A stretch of 64,000 bases of DNA, from positions 1-64,000 of the forward strand of contig JBFWVF010000001.1 in the NCBI GenBank assembly GCA_050246875.1, given 5' to 3'. How positions within the stretch are numbered: the first letter of the stretch is position 1; each line of letters begins with the position of its first letter. The DNA comes from SHWB01 sp050246875 (GTDB lineage: Bacteria > Pseudomonadota > Alphaproteobacteria > UBA6615). The notes under the pieces were generated by a model. The model was not told where the DNA came from. It made no database searches and was given only the letters and a program-made list of their open reading frames with translations. Shown here in pieces: positions 50,016-60,888 of this stretch. Position numbers and translations under genes: made by a program.

Positions 50016-50888
50016 ATGCCAGCATCGCCGCCACGGGCCAGCCTGCTGGTCGATCCCGCCTGGCTCGCCGGGCAGCTCGGCGCGCCGGACCTGCGGGTCT
50101 ACGACTGCAACACCATCCTCGCCCCCGATCCGGTGACGACCTACCGTGTCGAGAGCGGCCGCCCGGTCTACGAAGCGGGCCACATCCCCGGCGCCGGCTT
50201 CATCGACAACCAGCAGGACCTGTCGATCACGCCGCACAAATACCGCTTCATGCTGCTGCCGCCCGCGGAGTACGCGCGCAACGTCAGCCGCCTCGGCATC
50301 GGCGAGGGAATCCGCGTCGTCCTCTACAGCTCCGGCCACATGATGTGGGCGACGCGGGCCTGGGCGACGCTGTTCGCCTACGGCTTCGAGGCCATGGTGC
50401 TCGACGGCGGCCTCGCGCGCTGGCAAGCCGAGGGCCGGCCGGTCTCGACCGATCCTGTCGCATTCCCGCCGGCGACCTTCATGCCGCGCCCGCGCGCCGG
50501 CTTCATGCTCGGGCGCGACGACGTCAGCGCCGCCATCGGTCGCGCCGACACGGTGCTGGTCAATGCGCTCGCCCGCGAGCAGTTCCACGGCACCGGCGGC
50601 ACCGCCTTCGGCCGCCAGGGCCGCATCCCCGGCAGCGTCAGCGCGCCCTACCCCGAGATCGTCGATGCGGCGACCAACCGCTACATCGACTGGAACGCCA
50701 TCGCCCGCCTCTATGCCGCGGCCGGCGTCGCGCCCGACCGGCGCGTGCTCAACTACTGCGGCGGCGGCATCTCGGCGACGCTCAACGCCTTCGCCCAGCA
50801 CGCCCTAGGTTACACCGACATCGCGCTCTACGACGCCTCGATGCAGGAATGGGCGCAGGACGAGAGCCTGCCGATGGAGCGCGGCTAG
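50016..50888 (+). CDS. sseA: Two-domain rhodanese-like sulfurtransferase
   Basis: 290 residues of tandem rhodanese domains. The C-terminal domain has the active cysteine in LNYCGGGIS (about Cys248); the N-terminal domain shows VVLYSSGHMMWATRAWATL with serine where an active cysteine would be, as is normal for the noncatalytic half. Moves sulfur from thiosulfate or 3-mercaptopyruvate to a thiophilic acceptor. The nitronate monooxygenase gene starts three bases after its stop, so they are one operon. The gene symbol is by family similarity. Confidence 0.85.
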   Translation: MPASPPRASLLVDPAWLAGQLGAPDLRVYDCNTILAPDPVTTYRVESGRPVYEAGHIPGAGFIDNQQDLSITPHKYRFMLLPPAEYARNVSRLGIGEGIRVVLYSSGHMMWATRAWATLFAYGFEAMVLDGGLARWQAEGRPVSTDPVAFPPATFMPRPRAGFMLGRDDVSAAIGRADTVLVNALAREQFHGTGGTAFGRQGRIPGSVSAPYPEIVDAATNRYIDWNAIARLYAAAGVAPDRRVLNYCGGGISATLNAFAQHALGYTDIALYDASMQEWAQDESLPMERG

Positions 50889-50891
50889 GCC

Positions 50892-51839
50892 ATGCCCCTG
50901 CCCGCTTCCCTCGCCGGCCGCCTGCGCCTGCCGGCCATCGCCGCGCCGATGTTCCTGTGCTCCGGCACGGCGCTGGTCACGGCCTGCTGCCGGGCGGGCA
51001 TGATCGGCAGCTTCCCGTCGCTCAACGCGCGGACGAACGACGAGTTCGACGCCTGGCTCGGCGCCATCGCGGCCGATCTCGCGCAGTCGCCCGACGCCGC
51101 GCCCTACGCCGTCAACCTCATCGTGCGGGCCAACAATGCTCGTCTCGATGAGGATCTCGCCACCTGCGAGAAGCACCGGGTGCCAATCGTCATCACCTCG
51201 CTCGGCGCGGTGCGCGACCTCGTCGACCGCGTGCACGGCTGGGGCGGCGTCGTCTTCCACGACATCGTCAACATGCGCCACGCGACCAAGGCGGCCGAGG
51301 CCGGCGTCGACGGCCTGATCCTCGTCTGCGCCGGCGCCGGCGGCCATGCCGGGGCGCTGTCGCCCTTCGCGCTGGTGCCGGAGGTGCGGCGGATGTTCGC
51401 CGGCACGGTGATCCTCGCTGGCAGCATGTCGGACGGCCGCGCCATCGCCGCTGCACGCGCGCTGGGCGCCGACCTCGCCTACTTCGGCACGCGCTTCATC
51501 GCCACCGCCGAAAGCACGGCGCCCGAGGACTACAAGCGGATGATCGTCGCCGCGCGCTCCTCCGACGTGCTCTACACGCCGGCCGTCTCGGGCATCCCGG
51601 CGAACTTCCTCGTGCCGTCCATCGTCGCCAACGGCATCGACCCGGCGGCGCTGCCGGCGAAGGTCGAGCCGGTCGGCCGCAGCGCGCTGCCCGACCTCGG
51701 GGTTGCCGCGAAGGCGTGGAGAGACGTGTGGTCGGCCGGCCAGGGCGTCGGCACCATCGACGACATCCCGCCCGCCGCCGACCTGATCGCCCGCCTGTCG
51801 CGCGAGTACGAGGAAGCGCGGCGGGAACTGGCGGCCTGA
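50892..51839 (+). CDS. Nitronate monooxygenase (2-nitropropane dioxygenase family)
   Basis: 315 residues of a TIM-barrel flavoprotein: LPAIAAPMFLCSGTALVTAC, GLILVCAGAGGHAGALSPFA (FMN phosphate loop and catalytic His), LAGSMSDGRAIAAARALGAD and YFGTRFIATAES. It oxidises alkyl nitronates or acts as an NADH:quinone reductase. Coupled to the sulfurtransferase gene upstream. Ends before a strong hairpin. Confidence 0.93.
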   Translation: MPLPASLAGRLRLPAIAAPMFLCSGTALVTACCRAGMIGSFPSLNARTNDEFDAWLGAIAADLAQSPDAAPYAVNLIVRANNARLDEDLATCEKHRVPIVITSLGAVRDLVDRVHGWGGVVFHDIVNMRHATKAAEAGVDGLILVCAGAGGHAGALSPFALVPEVRRMFAGTVILAGSMSDGRAIAAARALGADLAYFGTRFIATAESTAPEDYKRMIVAARSSDVLYTPAVSGIPANFLVPSIVANGIDPAALPAKVEPVGRSALPDLGVAAKAWRDVWSAGQGVGTIDDIPPAADLIARLSREYEEARRELAA

Positions 51840-51924
51840 GCGCGGCCGCCGGCATCGCGCTGGCCCACCTCACCCGGCTCGCTCGCGCTCGCCACCCTCT
51901 CCCCCCACGGCCGGAGAGGGTTCC

Positions 51925-51950
51925 CCCTCTCCTCTCGTGAGAGGAGAGGG
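51925..51950. terminator. Perfect 12-bp stem terminator-like palindrome
   Basis: Arms CCCTCTCCTCTC and GAGAGGAGAGGG with a two-base centre, between convergent genes ending at 51839 and 51993. A second partial copy (CCCTCTCC...CGGAGAGGG) lies just left at about 51896-51920. Confidence 0.65.
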
Positions 51951-51992
51951 CCGGGGTGAGGAGAGCCGGCGCGCGCGTGGCGCCGGACGTCG

Positions 51993-52670
51993 CTAGCCGC
52001 CCGCCCGCGTCTTCTTCAGCGCGTCGGGGTCGTTGGGGTGGACGCGGTCGGGCTGGATGTAGGGCGGCGCCATCTCGAAGATCTCGTGCGTGCGGCAATA
52101 GCGCGGGCCGCCGAGGCGACCGACGGCGCGCAGCTTCCACGGGTCGATGTACTTGTCGTCGAGCAGCACGTCGGCGCGCACGTGCCAGCGCAGGATGCGG
52201 CCGATGACGAGATGCGTGCGCCACTCGGTGCCGAACTCGATGATACGGTCGAACGCGCACTCCATCGCCACCGGCGCGTCCTTGATGCGCGGCGCGCGCA
52301 CGAGGTCGGACGGCACGGTCTCCAGCCCGACCGTCGAGAACTCGTCCTCGCCGGGCGGGTAGTCGGCCGACGAATCGCTCATCGGCTGCTCGAAGCCGTC
52401 GACCACCGTATGGATCACGTAGCCCTTCGTCGCGGCGATGTTGGCAGCAGTGTCCTTCATCGCCCGCTGCCGCTCGCCGACCGAGATCGAGGTCATCGGC
52501 GGATGGTGCGAGACGACGGTGAACATCGAGAACGGTGCAAGGTTGGGCACGCCCTCGGCATTCAGCGACGAGACCCAGGCGATCGGCCGCGGCACCACCG
52601 AGCCGACCAGCAGGCGGTAGGTCTGCTGGTGGTCGATGGTGGCGGCGTCGAAGGTGCGGTACTCGCTCAT
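51993..52670 (-). CDS. Flavin reductase-like FMN-binding protein
   Basis: 225 residues of the split-barrel flavin reductase family: YRLLVGSVVPRPIAWVSSLN, GVPNLAPFSMFTVVSHHPPM (FMN contact), TAANIAATKGYVIHTV and a C-terminal IGRILRWHVRADVL strand. Supplies reduced flavin to a partner monooxygenase or is an FMN-dependent hydrolase/oxidase. Start overlaps the RraA-like stop by four bases (ATGA), so they are coupled. Confidence 0.92.
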   Translation of the reverse strand: MSEYRTFDAATIDHQQTYRLLVGSVVPRPIAWVSSLNAEGVPNLAPFSMFTVVSHHPPMTSISVGERQRAMKDTAANIAATKGYVIHTVVDGFEQPMSDSSADYPPGEDEFSTVGLETVPSDLVRAPRIKDAPVAMECAFDRIIEFGTEWRTHLVIGRILRWHVRADVLLDDKYIDPWKLRAVGRLGGPRYCRTHEIFEMAPPYIQPDRVHPNDPDALKKTRAGG

Positions 52671-53317
52671 CGCCAGCCGTACATGTCGACCGTCATGGCA
52701 CCGCCGCGCAGCTTCTCCATGGCGGCAGCTTCCTTCTCCTCGCGCGCCTCGCCGGCCGCGACGGCGGCCTCCAGCCGGTCGCGCGGGATGACCACCACGC
52801 CGTCGCCGTCGCCGACCACGAGGTCGCCGGCCGAAATGATCGCCTCGCCGAGCGCGATGGTGACGCCGAGCTTGCCGGCAAAGCCCCTGTCCTTGGCCGT
52901 GCCGCGCATCGAGATGCAGCGCGAGAAGGTGGGAAAGCCGTGCGCGATCATCGCCTGGGCGTCGCGCACGCCGCCGTCGATGACGAGGCCGCCGAGCTTG
53001 CGCGCCATCGCCTGGGTGGTCATCACCTCGCCCCAGTAGCCGGCCTCGTGCAGGCCGCCAACATCGGCGACGATGACGTCGCCCGGCGCCGCCAGCGCCA
53101 GCGCGTGGTGGAGCCAGAGGTTGTCGCCGGGCGGGCCCTTCACGGTGAAGGCCGGGCCGCAGCAGCGCATGTTCAGATCCAGCGGCCGGATGCCGGACGG
53201 CAGGGCGCCGATCTGCCCCGCTGCCTCGTGCAGCGTCGAGGTGGCGAGCCGGCCCGCGCGCACCATCAGCGCGGCGGGCGGACGGGCGAAGTCGACGGTC
53301 GCGGGCGGTTTGCTCAT
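52667..53317 (-). CDS. RraA-like aldolase/decarboxylase
   Basis: 216 residues. GDVIVADVGGLHEAGYWGEV, KLGGLVIDGGVRDAQAMIAH and GDLVVGDGDGVVVIPRDRL match the RraA/HMG aldolase fold with the conserved (G)VIDGxxRD site that binds divalent metal. Members cleave 4-hydroxy-4-methyl-2-oxoglutarate-type acids at the end of aromatic pathways. The start ATG follows a GGGAGAAAG stretch. The context with a flavin reductase suggests ring-cleavage metabolism. Confidence 0.9.
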   Translation of the reverse strand: MSKPPATVDFARPPAALMVRAGRLATSTLHEAAGQIGALPSGIRPLDLNMRCCGPAFTVKGPPGDNLWLHHALALAAPGDVIVADVGGLHEAGYWGEVMTTQAMARKLGGLVIDGGVRDAQAMIAHGFPTFSRCISMRGTAKDRGFAGKLGVTIALGEAIISAGDLVVGDGDGVVVIPRDRLEAAVAAGEAREEKEAAAMEKLRGGAMTVDMYGWR

Positions 53318-53400
53318 TTGGCGCTTTCTCCCCGGCGGCCGGTCATGCGAGCGTCCGGCCCGTCGCCACAATAGCAGCCGCCAACCGGCCAGGAAGCGCC

Positions 53401-54636
53401 ATGTACCGCATTCTCGAGGGGCTCTCGGTCGTCGAGGGCTCGGCCTTCATCGCCGCGCCGACCTGCGGCATGACCTTCGCCCAGCTCGGCGCCGAGGTGA
53501 TCCGCTTCGACCTCCCCGGCGGCGGCATCGACTACCACCGCTGGCCGCTGCGCGAGGGCGGCGGCGCCAGCTTCTACTGGGCCGGCCTCAACAAGGCCAA
53601 GAAGTCGATCGTCGTCGACTTCCGCAAGCCGGAGGGCCGCGAGCTGCTGACCCGGCTGATCACGCGGCCCGGCGACGGCGCCGGCCTGTTCGTCACCAAC
53701 TTCGCGATGAACGGCTGGCTCGCCTACGACCGCCTGACGCAGCACCGCAAGGATCTCATCGCCCTCAACGTCACCGGCAACCGCGACGGCGGCACCGCCG
53801 TCGACTACACGGTCAACGCCGCCGTCGGCTATCCGATGGTGACCGGGACGGAGGAAGGGCCGGACCGCGCGCCCGTGAACAACGTCGTGCCGGCCTGGGA
53901 CTTCATCACCGGCCAGACCGCCGCGCTGGGCCTGCTGGCGGCCGAGCGCCACCGCCGCAACACGGGCGAAGGCCAGCTCATCCGCCTCGCGCTGTCGGAC
54001 GTGGCGATGTTCACCGTCGCCGCCACCGGCCATGTCGGCGAGGCGCTGGTCGACGGCACCGAGCGGCCGGTGCTCGGCAACGACATCTACGGCGCCTTCG
54101 GCCGCGACTTCGCCTGCGCCGACGGCCGCCGGGTGATGGTCGTGACGGTCAGCGAGTCCCAGTGGACGCGCCTCGTCGCGGCCACCGGCATCGCCGAGCC
54201 GGTGGCCCTGCTCGAGCGCGCCCACGGCCTCGACCTGCGCCGCGAGGAGGCCCGCTTCGCGGTGCGCGACGAGATCGCGGCGCTGGTCGCGCCGTGGTGC
54301 GCGGCACGGCCGCTGGCGGCGGTGGCGTCGGCCTTCGACGCCGCCGGCGTCTGCTGGGGCCCCTACCAGACCTTCCGGCAACTCGTCGCCGAGGACCCGC
54401 GCTGCTCGCCGGCCAATCCGATGTTCGCCGCGGTCGACCAGCCCGGCCTCGGCCGCTACCTCGCGCCCGGATCGCCGCTCGAGTTCGGCGCCTTCGACCG
54501 GATGGCGACCGCGCCGGCGCCGCTGCTGGGCCAGCACACCGAGGAGGTGCTGGCCGGTCACCTCGGCCTCGGCGGCGGTGAAATCGCTCGCCTGCACGAC
54601 GCCGGAATCGTCGCCGGGCCGGCGCGAAACGGCTGA
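53401..54636 (+). CDS. mct: Class III CoA transferase, 2-methylfumaryl-CoA isomerase-like
   Basis: 411 residues. The start (ILEGLSVVEGSAFIAAPTCG, QLGAEVIRFDLPGGGIDYHR) and middle (GLFVTNFAMNGWLAYDRL, VTGNRDGGTAVDYTVNA, PAWDFITGQTAALGLLAAER, YGAFGRDFACADGRRVMVV) match from memory the mesaconyl-CoA C1-C4 isomerase Mct of the 3-hydroxypropionate bi-cycle more closely than generic CaiB/frc proteins. It would move CoA within a branched C5 acid. The aspartate nucleophile expected near residue 165-170 is likely DFITGQT. No other 3-hydroxypropionate genes are nearby. Symbol is by similarity only. Confidence 0.72.
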   Translation: MYRILEGLSVVEGSAFIAAPTCGMTFAQLGAEVIRFDLPGGGIDYHRWPLREGGGASFYWAGLNKAKKSIVVDFRKPEGRELLTRLITRPGDGAGLFVTNFAMNGWLAYDRLTQHRKDLIALNVTGNRDGGTAVDYTVNAAVGYPMVTGTEEGPDRAPVNNVVPAWDFITGQTAALGLLAAERHRRNTGEGQLIRLALSDVAMFTVAATGHVGEALVDGTERPVLGNDIYGAFGRDFACADGRRVMVVTVSESQWTRLVAATGIAEPVALLERAHGLDLRREEARFAVRDEIAALVAPWCAARPLAAVASAFDAAGVCWGPYQTFRQLVAEDPRCSPANPMFAAVDQPGLGRYLAPGSPLEFGAFDRMATAPAPLLGQHTEEVLAGHLGLGGGEIARLHDAGIVAGPARNG

Positions 54637-54674
54637 TTCCCGCCACATCGGTTGTCCACAGGTGCAAGTCCTGA

Positions 54675-54696
54675 GGTATCACGATTGCGTGATACC
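54675..54696. promoter_or_regulatory. Perfect operator-like palindrome upstream of the DSF synthase gene
   Basis: Nine-base arms GGTATCACG and CGTGATACC are separated by ATTG, 166 bases before the RpfF-like start and 38 bases after the CoA-transferase stop. Perfect symmetry and location suggest a dimeric regulator site. AT-rich DNA with TTACCACATCGACTAAAAAGCC-like sequence (in parts TTACCACATCG, ACTAAAAAGCC) lies downstream as the probable promoter. Confidence 0.6.
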
Positions 54697-54861
54697 GAAA
54701 TCGGACCACATGCGCTAGCATACGATATTACCACATCGACTAAAAAGCCGAGCGATTGCCGTGCATTAGTCGCCGCGTTGCGCTTGCGAGCGCAACCCGG
54801 CCGGCGCATCCTCGCCTCCAGCGGGTGATGGGGGTCACCCGTTTAACGATAGGAGGCAGTC

Positions 54862-55833
54862 ATGAATGCAATCGAAAAGTTGATGGTCGCCGCGTCCGCT
54901 CGTCCGATTCGCTCTGATTCGTCGGAGCCGCTTTCGCGCCAGTGGGAAACCCCGGGCCACGCCGCCAAGGCGCTGCTCGAGGGAACGCAGTACGCCGAGT
55001 TGCAGGTCGAGGTCGATCCGCACGAGCGGGTGGTGTGGTACTTCATGCGTCCGACGACGCGCCCGAGCGCGACCGTCGGCCTGATGCGCGACATCGCGCA
55101 CATGCAGGAAACCATCCGCACGCTGTTCGACACCTACACCGACCCGGCCAATCCGCCGGTGCGCTACACCGTGCTCGGCTCGCGCATGCCGGGCATCTTC
55201 AACCTCGGCGGCGATCTCGCGCTGTTCGCCCGCCTGATCCGCGAGAAGAACCGCGAGGCGCTGACGGCCTATGCGCGGCTGTCGATCGACGTCATCCATG
55301 CCAACTGCGTCAACCTCAACCTGCCGCTGATCTCGGCGTCGGTGGTGCAGGGCGACGCGCTCGGCGGCGGCTTCGAGGCGGCGCTGTCGTCGAACCTCAT
55401 CGTCGCCGAGCAGAGCGCCAAGTTCGGTCTGCCGGAAGTGCTGTTCAACCTGTTCCCCGGCATGGGCGCCTACTCCTTCCTGTCGCGCCGCATCGATCCG
55501 GCGCAGGCCGAGAAGATGCTGCTGTCCGGCCGCATCTATTCGGCCGAGGAAATGCATGCCATGGGCGTCGTCGACGTGCTCGCCGCCGATGGCCAGGGCG
55601 AGCAGGCGCTGTACGACTACATCGACAAGCACGGCCGCCAGTACTTCGCCCACCGGGCGATCTACCAGGTGCGCCGCCGCGTGCAGCCGATCACCTACGA
55701 CGAGATGGCGGACATCACCGACATCTGGGTCGATACGGCGATGACCATCGGCGAGGAGGATCTGGCACGCATGGAGCGGCTCGCCGCCGCCCAGGACCGT
55801 CGCTGGGCCAAGGCGCCGCGCCGTCCGGCCTGA
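54862..55833 (+). CDS. rpfF: RpfF-like diffusible-signal-factor synthase (crotonase family)
   Basis: 323 residues. FNLGGDLALFARLIREKNRE, the oxyanion and glutamate segments VVQGDALGGGFEAALSSNLI and KFGLPEVLFNLFPGMGAYSF (catalytic glutamates by analogy with Xanthomonas RpfF Glu141/Glu161), and RRIDPAQAEKMLLSGRIYSA place it with RpfF rather than generic enoyl-CoA hydratases. It would turn acyl-ACP into a cis-2-unsaturated fatty acid signal. AGGAGG precedes the ATG. It converges on an RpfC-like kinase, completing a quorum-sensing pair. Confidence 0.88.
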   Translation: MNAIEKLMVAASARPIRSDSSEPLSRQWETPGHAAKALLEGTQYAELQVEVDPHERVVWYFMRPTTRPSATVGLMRDIAHMQETIRTLFDTYTDPANPPVRYTVLGSRMPGIFNLGGDLALFARLIREKNREALTAYARLSIDVIHANCVNLNLPLISASVVQGDALGGGFEAALSSNLIVAEQSAKFGLPEVLFNLFPGMGAYSFLSRRIDPAQAEKMLLSGRIYSAEEMHAMGVVDVLAADGQGEQALYDYIDKHGRQYFAHRAIYQVRRRVQPITYDEMADITDIWVDTAMTIGEEDLARMERLAAAQDRRWAKAPRRPA

Positions 55834-55849
55834 CCGCGGTACACCCCGA

Positions 55850-55881
55850 GGGGCGCGGCGCAGGCCTCCGCGCCGCGCCCC
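55850..55881. terminator. Bidirectional terminator between rpfF and rpfC-like genes
   Basis: Eleven-base arms GGGGCGCGGCG and CGCCGCGCCCC with a ten-base loop, in the 76-base gap between convergent genes. Confidence 0.75.
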
Positions 55882-55909
55882 GCCGGGATCGGTCAGGTTC
55901 GAGCAGGGA

Positions 55910-58726
55910 TCAGGAGGAGGCGTCCTGGCCTTCGGGCCGGGTCACGGCATCGCGCAATTCACGGCGAACGTCGCGGAATTCGAGCGCGAGGTTGTCGAGC
56001 AGCTCGCCGCCGCGCGTGCCGAGGTCGTCCGGGCGCAGGTCGTGCAGCGACCGCGCCAGCGCGTGCAGCCGCAATGCGCCGACATGGGCCGCCGAACTAC
56101 GCAGCGCGTGCGCGTGCTCGCGCACCGCGGCGACGTCGCCGGTCGCCGCCGCCCGCCGCAGGGCCGCGATCAGGGTCTCGCCATCGGCGACGAAATCGTC
56201 GACGACACCGGCGAAGAAGGCATCGTCGCCGCCGAGCGCGCGCAGGCTCGCCAGCGTCTGGCGGTCGACCGTCGGCGTCGTCACCAGCCGCAGCGGCGGC
56301 TGCCGCGAGCCGTCCGCGGCTGCCGGCCGGCCCGGCGCCACCTGCGGGGACGCCGGCCGGGCGGGGTCCATCGCCGCCGGCCGTTCCTCGGGAACCAGTC
56401 CCTCGATCGCCTCGATCAGCCGCGCCGCTTCCACGGGCTTGGTCAGCACCGCGTCCATGCCGGCCTCCTGGCATAGCCGGCGCGTCTCGACGGTCGCATC
56501 GGCGGTCAGCGCCACAATCGGCAGGTGCGGTTCGCCGACATGGGCGAAGCGGTAGTGCTTGGCCGTGTCCGGTCCCGACAGGCCGGGCATGTTCACGTCC
56601 ATCAGCACGATGTCGTAGCCGCCGGTGTCGAGCGCATCGAGCGCCTTGTCACCGCTGTCGACGACATGGGCGCGATGGCCGGCCCGGGTCAGAATCTTGC
56701 CGATGACCTTGCGGTTGACCGCGTTGTCCTCGACCACGAGGACGTCGAGCGGGCGGGCCGGGCGGCGCCAGCCGGCCAGCACGCTGTCGGCCGCATCGTC
56801 GGTCTCGCTCGGCGCCGCGACGGCCTCGGCCATGTGCAGGGCCCGGTGCAGCAGGGCCACGTCGACCGGCGCGCGCAACTGGCAGAGGATCGGCAGGTCC
56901 GCCAGAGCGGGCGGTTCGAGCAGGCGGTCGACCAGCAGGACGACCAACGGATCGCGTTCGCCGAGCGTGCGCCGCAGCAGTTCGAGGATCGCTTCGCGCT
57001 TGCTGCCGACGGCGTCGACGATCACGACATGACGGCCGGCCGTCGCGCCGGCCTCGCCCGGCGAAAGACGGGCCATCGCCTCGCCGACGCCGTCGAGCAC
57101 GGCCAGCGGCACCTTCCAGCGCAGCAGCGCGCGCTCCACCGTTTCCAGCGCATCGGCGCCCGGCGACACCAGCATCACCTGCCCCGGCGCGAAGCCGAAG
57201 CCGGTATCGCCCTCGATCGCCGGAGCCAGCGGCAGGTCGAGGTCGAACCAGAAGCGGCTGCCCCGCTCGGGCGCGCTCTCCAGGTTGATCTCGCCGCCCA
57301 TGTGGCGGACGAGCTGGCGCGAGATCGTCAGGCCCAGGCCGGTACCGCCGTAACGGCGCGTCACCGAGTTGTCGGCCTGGGTGAAGCTTTCGAAGATGGC
57401 GTTCTGGTGTGCCGGATCGATGCCGATGCCGGTGTCGGTGACCTCGAAGCGCAGCGACTGGCGGCTGTTGGCCCGCCCGAGCGGCCGCACCGCGAGCACG
57501 ACGCCCCCCGTCTCCGTGAACTTGACCGCGTTGGCGACGAGATTGACCAGAACTTCCTGGATGTGTTCCGCATCGCCGACGAGGCGGTGCTCGGCCAGCG
57601 GCGAGACCTCGAGCGACAGGCGCAGTCCCTTCGCCCGGGCCTGCGGACGCAGTAGCGAGTCGACGGCCGCGACGACAGCGTGCAGATCGAACTCGGCCTC
57701 GGCGATGTCGATGCGGCCGGCCTCGATCTTCGAGAAGTCGAGGATCTCGTTGACCTGCGCGAGCAGGCTGCGTGCCGCCGTGCGGATCGTCCGCGCCATG
57801 TCGCGCTGCTCGCCGTCCAGCGGCGTCGAGCGCAGCAGGTCGACGGTACCGATGATGGCGTTGAGCGGCGTCCGCAGCTCGTGGCTCATGGCGGCGAGGA
57901 ACTTGCTCTTCGCCTGATTCGCTTCCTCGGCCTGGGCGACGGCCTCGCGCAACTGCCGGATCAGGGTCGACACGTAACCGGGCAGCACCAGCAGCGCGGC
58001 CAGCAGGCCGAAGGACAGCGGCAGGTGCCATTGCCACCATGGCGAAAAGGCAATCACGGCGCCGAAGCCGACGAAGCAGACCAGCGTCGACCCCATCAGC
58101 CAGGGCACGCCGTAGCGGAAGCCATGGCCGAACGAGGCCCACAGGTATATCAGGTACCATGGCGCCAGCACCTGCGGGCTGGTCCACAGCGCCACCGACA
58201 GCACGACCGGGTCGGCGAACACGGCCAGGATGCGGCGCGCCTTCGACGGCGCCGGCGAGTGCCACAGCCAGACCACGAACATCCAGGCGAAGAGCAGGCC
58301 GCAGGCGAAGACCAGCGTCGCCTCCGCGCCGCCCGGCACGTGCGGCGCGAACAGCTCCATGACGGCGAGATAGACGAGAATGATGGACACGAGGCCGACG
58401 CGCAGCACGATCTGCTCGTGCTCGCTGTCCAGCCGGCCGGCGAACCGCTGCGACGCCGTCTCGAACCCGGCGGTGAGTGCCGCCCCCAGCAGCCACAGGG
58501 GCAGCGCCAGCAGGCTGCCGATGAGCGCCAGTTCGATCCAGAGAGGAACCGGTGTTCCGGGCGTCTCGGCGAGGAACAGCAGGGCGGCGATCAGGCCGGT
58601 ACCCGGGATGGCGCCGATGGCCAGCGTGATGACGCACAGCCGGGCACGCGCCGCCCCGCGCGCCTGCCGGCGCGCATGCGCTGGCACCGGCGCGGAAACG
58701 CCCGAACCGTCCGCGCGAATAGTCAT
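55910..58726 (-). CDS. rpfC: RpfC-like membrane hybrid sensor kinase
   Basis: 938 residues: about seven hydrophobic helices in the first 250 (ARLCVITLAIGAIPGTGLIA to LSFGLLAALLVLPGYVS), a HisKA box FLAAMSHELRTPLNAIIG (His near 279), HATPase motifs (NLVANAVKFTE, DTGIGIDP, GTGLGLTIS), a receiver (VVEDNAVNRKVIGKIL, Asp in LMDVNMPG near 708) and a C-terminal HPt with His in REHAHALRSSAAHVG near 873. This order matches RpfC, which senses DSF. Published RpfC has five helices; here more are predicted. It lies 13 bases downstream of the second kinase gene, so they are one operon, convergent with rpfF. Confidence 0.88.
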   Translation of the reverse strand: MTIRADGSGVSAPVPAHARRQARGAARARLCVITLAIGAIPGTGLIAALLFLAETPGTPVPLWIELALIGSLLALPLWLLGAALTAGFETASQRFAGRLDSEHEQIVLRVGLVSIILVYLAVMELFAPHVPGGAEATLVFACGLLFAWMFVVWLWHSPAPSKARRILAVFADPVVLSVALWTSPQVLAPWYLIYLWASFGHGFRYGVPWLMGSTLVCFVGFGAVIAFSPWWQWHLPLSFGLLAALLVLPGYVSTLIRQLREAVAQAEEANQAKSKFLAAMSHELRTPLNAIIGTVDLLRSTPLDGEQRDMARTIRTAARSLLAQVNEILDFSKIEAGRIDIAEAEFDLHAVVAAVDSLLRPQARAKGLRLSLEVSPLAEHRLVGDAEHIQEVLVNLVANAVKFTETGGVVLAVRPLGRANSRQSLRFEVTDTGIGIDPAHQNAIFESFTQADNSVTRRYGGTGLGLTISRQLVRHMGGEINLESAPERGSRFWFDLDLPLAPAIEGDTGFGFAPGQVMLVSPGADALETVERALLRWKVPLAVLDGVGEAMARLSPGEAGATAGRHVVIVDAVGSKREAILELLRRTLGERDPLVVLLVDRLLEPPALADLPILCQLRAPVDVALLHRALHMAEAVAAPSETDDAADSVLAGWRRPARPLDVLVVEDNAVNRKVIGKILTRAGHRAHVVDSGDKALDALDTGGYDIVLMDVNMPGLSGPDTAKHYRFAHVGEPHLPIVALTADATVETRRLCQEAGMDAVLTKPVEAARLIEAIEGLVPEERPAAMDPARPASPQVAPGRPAAADGSRQPPLRLVTTPTVDRQTLASLRALGGDDAFFAGVVDDFVADGETLIAALRRAAATGDVAAVREHAHALRSSAAHVGALRLHALARSLHDLRPDDLGTRGGELLDNLALEFRDVRRELRDAVTRPEGQDASS

Positions 58727-58739
58727 CGCACGAGCCCGA

Positions 58740-60728
<1,989 letters not shown>

Positions 60729-60888
60729 GAATCCGACTTTACAATCCCTTGGCATTACCCGTTAAGGGAAAATGTCAACGCATGGCGGCAAACGTCCGCG
60801 CCACCCTCCGGCCATACCGCGGCGCCGGAACATCGCCTAGAGTAGCGCCAGCCGATTGCACCCGTGTTGCCCACAGGAGAGCGGAAGC

